Both the position numbers and the translations under genes were made by a program. Positions 9,801 to 10,900 of a DNA stretch of 10,900 bases are shown piece after piece; positions within the stretch are counted from its first letter, which is position 1; each line of letters starts with the position of its first letter. Origin of the DNA: an uncultured Lachnospiraceae bacterium (GTDB taxonomy: Bacteria; Bacillota; Clostridia; Lachnospirales; Lachnospiraceae); contig CAJUHN010000117.1 in NCBI GenBank assembly GCA_910585935.1, positions 1 to 10,900 on the forward strand, given 5' to 3'. The notes under the pieces were generated by a model. The model was not told the DNA's origin and made no database searches. It worked only from the letters and a program-made list of their open reading frames with translations.

Positions 9801-10174
9801 CTAATAATGCAGGTGGTATCATTAGTGTTTCTACAAAACCTATTACAGGAAAATCTTTTACAAATACCATTAAATATTATACAGCTCAAGGTTATAATAT
9901 AAATATTTTATCTGGAACACATGGGGATGCGGAGGGATATTCTGCTTTAGGATATAATATAACACATAATCCATTACAAAAAGATTTTTATGAAAAACGA
10001 TTTTATAATGATGATGTAAGGGTTAATAAAAAAAGGGCTAATGTAAAGGTTTATGATATAAGTAATATGACAGAAAACGAATTTTCAAAAATTATAAATA
10101 GTAAAGATGTTACAATCTGTGCATGGTGCTTTAGTGAAAGATCAGAAGATTTATATAAACATCTTCAAAAATAA
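2792..10174 (+). CDS. VgrG-like spike fused to Rhs/YD-repeat shell with C-terminal toxin, 2460 aa
   Basis: A modular polymorphic toxin. Residues 1-280 resemble the gpD/VgrG hub: GEIIFGGI near 68-75, a LEASSFSCLTDRIP...TYQSESKTLQSIID stretch, and SWSFSKRIANQYGKVLY from 151, the counterpart of 'S-x-x-x-F-x-x-R-x-A-x-x-x-G' in VgrG. Residues 285-355 look like the gpV/gp5 OB domain (TGTVEAVEGTNVKVRF...DEGDTVYVYYE). Short beta-helix-like strands follow (397-432 and 524-570). A hydrophobic Gly/Ala-rich segment spans 585-676. A basic linker with a tandem octapeptide spans 741-756. The Rhs part starts at GGEPVDLISGSF (764) and continues as YD repeats to the core motif RYYNPVIGRF (2206-2215) and DPSGN (2241-2245). 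Asp2219 and Asp2241 match the aspartates linked to self-cleavage in Rhs/TcC proteins. The tip (2245-2460) is the probable toxin. No PAAR domain and no signal peptide are visible. Such proteins are normally delivered by contractile injection machines; the apparatus would have to be encoded outside the window. No frameshift is seen. Confidence 0.93.
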   Translation: MSKEEMIEIGQVQMEFALPCLSVKDIQIQEEKNAHAKLQIRFLAAKEGKEEDLLRLEDAPVLLKTREGEIIFGGICTNISLQKETDYSEFYLEASSFSCLTDRIPKTQTYQSESKTLQSIIDSGLGAEGALASVDSDIIVKEMLSQEQETSWSFSKRIANQYGKVLYVNTKTRGNQIHIGNRAFGHKEIGTIVKDGLQKDIEKARKVQGNGNGTVAAFELDERKITIYDTSIGAGYEVAYEGRNWMVVKSQIKARQGILYNEISFTSQEGAIPSVEQSKTKVKKTSILTGTVEAVEGTNVKVRFTGSGDSPRWIPYANAVSNYFYTMPDEGDTVYVYYESDDSDKIVCLGSKHVNPSPDFDEPKNKMLTANNRMIKFAEKELDIIGNRKEYDGEGGEQAKIIFNEEEGIEIESSQEIILKAKEGITLQSAKAFSGMKEVESKFEQMQQEGHNKFEEDGGNTAYDPMALIAGDFVDSVKQNIEDNLNAPFNIVNTFQELGGMFQGSGGEEGEEAIEETPPFEDGVIQIFGLDKLILNVGTSYVIFDKETLRIKAATFLQLGTDRSIEFEHLEDANYTWRDMLLDGVQCALDIVGCLPIPGVSTVANLANAGISLARGDYIGAAMSAASTLASFIPGGATALIPAKAVKAADKAKTAIETIGKFVEIAQTLISLVGEIDEAINFGMSAYRIVDSIAKGEFDLNDPQCRQDLMGMFQFAGSKTQGHLEKKYKKQKNQMVKERKERQAKRREERQAKRDEKSYNRCKGGEPVDLISGSFLIEQCDLIIQDILGDYAIERTYESLFAKNTSAIGKGWSLNFFSKLEEEEDTIEIRLPDQHTETFLRTSDGWKNRRNGDGSYALYEEEEGYELKEISTKKKMKYDREGKLKAIIDRSGNETIYEYKKEQLSRVCFASGQQISFSYEGEKIRSIMDILGRNIRYKYEGEFLVEVVQANGGIEQYQYNSDGYVMEITDANGVTYVHNEYDRKGRVTRQQLSTGQEYIFLYDEANRINTYLVPKSGKEIKYKYNQNNLLIKTIYQDGTTEEYIYDEWENRIWQKDRRGAILERKYDERCLLLAEKFANGLERKYHYDEEGNCIQIEDNSGREINYIYDSLGRVEKERIRIDEKRNMEVKYGYDRKGRMVYFIDANGRETHYEYDTNFSKPSRIINAEGEVYEAFYDRAGRRIESRTELGSTKYGYNHLDFVCLVTDALGNTKKYLYNKVYDLEKVVYPNQYRQGGGKELAERYEYDAFHNQIYRIDELETVYATPRDLEGNIQKMIHPNSYDKKTKDGEGIIYDYDADDRKIRIHYPNGGVERNFYDANGNLIKKILPMQYEEKEDNGEGFSYIYDMENRLIEIRNAEGIVQKRYVYDLQGNIIKSIDAIGYESGKEEESIGTKYEYNVLGWLLEKREPMRKNKEEEVEYRLIRYVYDNVGNCIEERRYLEYQSETSARGKVHRIFYEYDKEDRLIKVKDSLGAEIEYRYNCHDQRIYEKRKIGKGIYQISEYEYDGVGNLRKASYSTDKIGTGKNFATIQYQYDKNGNITKIKLPYGAEIRREYDAIDRIIAEEHREKESGIENRREFFYDKIGNLVKVKEERGRETKFIYNLLNQETHKIEADGSVERRRYNKNGLLEQVIRPREYEEKGEYGVGTKYYYDKGNRLIEVRGADGKKKEAKGYDKAGRLVWEEDGAGSGIRYRYDLASRRIEAETKGNRKQEYAYDASGNIIGVVDGNGNQTRYEVDAWGKVTKIEKADGSCERYGYDEAGNILYTIDGEGHENWYEYNEANQLVKWIDAEGKMEEYQYDIGNRLNYKKDRNGIIIHYGYTMYGDLLYRKEDKGEEGETYLYTKEGLLQTAIVKGMRYEYEYDERNRLKEKKASGRSLLQFQYDRNGNLVEQRDITGKQTEYHYNELDFLTEVYDNGKKLGSYSYDESGNRISFQNGELLRTTYEYDIDKNLIGLETKLGESYLLKNKYSYDGNGNIIEKEEKEGITRYTYDKRNQVIKVEYPTYEEKLSYDYAGNRRKREIKGKEERYFYDARNRLVSIEKGGTRKEYKYDEAGNLKRDEKGKYEYDSFNRLTKAELFTGDIQVNRYDAEGLRYEVEENGRLVKYLYRGKEVVVEEKEKEEKRYIRGIELLASDAEKARTYYHYTSDELGSIRYIIKGEEVQNVYHYDAWGNLEKAEEKIENRFYYAGEQRDSITEQYYLRARYYNPVIGRFTQEDSYHGDGLNLYSYCQNNPINYIDPSGNICEAAAERIRAKVEAGKATRNEQKKLAAYDRHKERLEKNSFIDNETRSISEKEHIDIINSIKARRIIKYKKISDFFGQKQKIKGDRLMYSITNNAGGIISVSTKPITGKSFTNTIKYYTAQGYNINILSGTHGDAEGYSALGYNITHNPLQKDFYEKRFYNDDVRVNKKRANVKVYDISNMTENEFSKIINSKDVTICAWCFSERSEDLYKHLQK
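4544..4819 (+). other. domain: hydrophobic pre-toxin-like segment, residues 585-676
   Basis: The segment reads VQCALDIVGCLPIPG (585-599), then STVANLANAGISLARGDY, AAMSAASTLASFIPGG and several hydrophobic helices. 'D-x-x-G-x-x-P-x-x-G ... N-A-x-x-x-x-x-x-G-D-x-x-G-A ... P-x-x-G' is a pattern common in helical pre-toxin regions of polymorphic toxins. Here it sits between spike and shell rather than next to the toxin. In T6SS Rhs effectors hydrophobic N-terminal segments help the toxin cross a membrane; a similar role is inferred. Confidence 0.55.
5012..5059 (+). repeat. tandem octapeptide repeat in the basic linker
   Basis: Residues 741-748 (ERQAKRRE) and 749-756 (ERQAKRDE) are two copies of an eight-residue unit with a 24-base DNA period; 18 bases are identical between 5012-5029 and 5036-5053. 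The strongly charged helix joins the hydrophobic segment to the Rhs shell, and its copy number may vary between strains by slippage. Confidence 0.75.
5081..9523 (+). repeat. Rhs/YD-repeat shell, residues 764-2244
   Basis: The region opens with GGEPVDLISGSFLIE, typical of the N-terminal Rhs-associated domain (DUF6531-like), and continues as units of about 20 residues of the form 'Y-x-Y-D-x-x-G-x-x-x-x-x-x-D-x-x-G'. It closes with the Rhs core signature at 2206-2244. Known homologues fold as a hollow beta shell that encloses the toxin tip. Several units carry a longer variant, 'P-x-x-Y ... G-x-G-x-x-Y-x-Y-D' (6476-6532, 6623-6682, 6773-6832, 7694-7753). Confidence 0.92.
9524..10171 (+). other. 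domain: C-terminal toxin tip, possible caspase-like cysteine peptidase, residues 2245-2460
   Basis: After DPSG the sequence has a charged helical linker (about 2246-2285) and then a domain I cannot assign with certainty. A hydrophobic strand NINIL leads into SGTHGD (2374-2379), and another strand VTI leads into CAWCFSERS (2443-2451). A strand ending in His-Gly followed later by a strand ending in Cys, in that order, is the layout of caspase, gingipain and CHAT peptidases (clan CD). His2377 and Cys2446 are the candidate pair; Cys2443 is an alternative. The DNA of this part is far less purine-rich than the shell, suggesting separate origin. A deaminase (CxxC zinc site) was considered and is less well supported. 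Confidence 0.5.
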
Positions 10175-10262
10175 AGTTTATTGTTTATATAATGAGGCAA
10201 AAATTTTGTCGGTGTGAACTCAAAATAAATAGTATTATAAAAAATACAGAAAAATCAAACTT

Positions 10263-10394
10263 CCGTTAAAGTAAGAAAATACGCCAACAAGTTGCAACAA
10301 CTTAAAAAAACTAATAAATATTAAATTTAAAAAAATTTTATGAAAAAATAGGTATTTTTAAGGGGATTTTTAGAATAATTTTTTACTTTAGCGG
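10263..10394. repeat. imperfect inverted repeat with internal hairpin
   Basis: The left arm starts ccgttaaagtaag (10263-10278) and the right arm ends ttttactttagcgg (10379-10394). Aligned as reverse complements the 16-base arms differ at two positions, and both differences become G-U pairs if transcribed to RNA from the + strand. The interior holds a small hairpin, aagttg/caactt (10289-10294 and 10298-10303). A structured RNA or a small mobile-element remnant are both possible; no target-site duplication is evident. Confidence 0.45.
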
Positions 10395-10677
10395 ATTTGT
10401 TGTCTAATCTAAGAAAAAAATACTTTTATATGATATCAAATATTATTTTATCTGAATAATAAAATATTTCAAGTTTATGATAAAAAGTTATATATAAGTA
10501 TAAGAAAACTTCTTGATGACTTTTTAGTGTAAAAAGATGAAATCTTAATAAGTTATATCATATAGATAATGGCTATATTTAATTATATATTTAAAAATAT
10601 TTATATAAAATTATAGAAATGAAAAACAAAAAATTATTACGATATTTTACAAAAATAGGAAATTATATAACAGAAAT

Positions 10678-10682
10678 AGGAG
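10678..10682 (+). promoter_or_regulatory. ribosome binding site choosing the start at 10691
   Basis: AGGAG stands 8 bases before ATG 10691. The same frame is open upstream to another ATG at 10619, but that ATG has no ribosome site, so 10691 is preferred. Confidence 0.55.
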
Positions 10683-10690
10683 AAATTAGT

Positions 10691-10900
10691 ATGAAAGAAA
10701 AAAAAAATTATTTATTAGAATCAAAAATGAGAATTTTATTAAAAAAAAGAGTAGGGTGGTTATCGAAATGGACAAACTATAAAAAAGGAAATATTTCACA
10801 AGAATTTTTAGATTGCTTATGGGAGTATATCTTGTTTCCTATGAATCAGAATCGATGTTTATTTAAGTGTCCATTATGTACTAATTTAAAGAAGAGTAAA
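10691..10900 (+). CDS. 5' part of an unidentified gene, runs off the window
   Basis: Seventy codons are open to the window edge without a stop. The protein starts MKEKKNYLLESKMRILLKKR, with a basic N-terminus, then has Trp- and Tyr-containing sequence and ends in RCLFKCPLCTN. The C-x3-C-x2-C spacing (about residues 57-64) equals that of the radical SAM iron-sulfur motif, but it could equally be half of a zinc site; the surrounding residues do not settle it. ATG 10619 in the same frame would add 24 residues. The gene is the first one downstream of the toxin and therefore the nearest candidate for an immunity protein, although a gap of about 0.5 kb is unusual for that. Base composition is AT-rich like the toxin tip rather than purine-rich like the shell. 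Confidence 0.6.
   Translation, partial: MKEKKNYLLESKMRILLKKRVGWLSKWTNYKKGNISQEFLDCLWEYILFPMNQNRCLFKCPLCTNLKKSK

Larger units (their letters stand above)
10175..10690. other. AT-rich intergenic region without a supportable gene
   Basis: This 516-base stretch is extremely AT-rich and has frequent stops in the forward frames I read. There is no ribosome site with a usable frame until AGGAG at 10678-10682. A strong terminator with a U-run was not found after the Rhs stop. The one visible structure is the inverted repeat listed separately. The region could hold a small RNA or the decayed remains of an immunity gene; neither can be shown from sequence alone. Confidence 0.6.

Noticed and set aside
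10118..10140. CAWC as a zinc site of a deaminase-type toxin
   Set aside because: Deaminase tips need an HxE or CxE motif about 25-40 residues before PCxxC. Here the only upstream candidate is HGDAE, with wrong spacing inside the motif and about 65 residues away. The caspase-like reading fits the strand context better, but deaminase is not fully excluded.
10175..10220. Rho-independent terminator after the Rhs gene at caaaaattttg
   Set aside because: The palindrome is short, almost purely A/T and has no GC-rich stem or following U-run, so it is not convincing.
10344..10359. aaaaata/tattttt hairpin
   Set aside because: A 7-bp A/T-only stem with a two-base gap is expected by chance in DNA this AT-rich.

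Overview
The window looks like a chromosomal segment of a low-GC, monoderm-type Clostridia bacterium, most likely a gut Lachnospiraceae relative. This is inferred from AT-rich DNA, strong AGGAGG-type ribosome binding sites, AGA/GAA/AAA-dominated codon use and the character of the proteins. No rRNA, tRNA, transposase or CRISPR array is visible, so the lineage call is tentative.

Layout. A 55-bp sequence at the left edge (1-55) recurs exactly at 2612-2666. Between the copies lie two overlapping, same-strand genes. One encodes a 224-aa membrane-anchored protein of unknown function. The other encodes a 618-aa membrane-anchored, Glu/Lys-rich protein with two Asp-rich DxxxDG loops and a C-terminal half that resembles the DUF4163/DUF3298 (RsiV/PdaC-like) fold. 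After the second repeat copy comes a short leader holding a micro-ORF with a perfect Shine-Dalgarno, then a single 2460-aa gene (2792-10174) that fills two thirds of the window. About 0.5 kb of very AT-rich, apparently non-coding DNA follows, with an imperfect inverted repeat. The window ends inside another gene that starts near 10691.

The large protein is a modular polymorphic toxin. It has a VgrG/gpD-like hub, a gpV/gp5-like OB domain and short beta-helix-like segments. A hydrophobic Gly/Ala-rich 'pre-toxin' segment and a basic linker come next. A long Rhs/YD-repeat shell then ends in the classical Rhs core motif (RYYNPVIGRF ... DPSGN). The last 216 residues form a variable tip. The tip contains a GTHGD motif followed 69 residues later by CAWCFS, in the His-then-Cys order of caspase/clan-CD-type peptidases; this assignment is an inference. 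Base composition changes sharply at about 9645, from a purine-rich coding strand to plain AT-rich DNA, which fits replacement of the toxin tip by recombination.

How the parts may work together (inference): the spike-Rhs fusion would be loaded onto a contractile injection apparatus encoded elsewhere, with the Rhs shell enclosing the toxin. The two membrane-anchored proteins upstream are candidates for immunity, accessory or envelope-sensing roles. No obvious cognate immunity gene sits immediately after the toxin tip.
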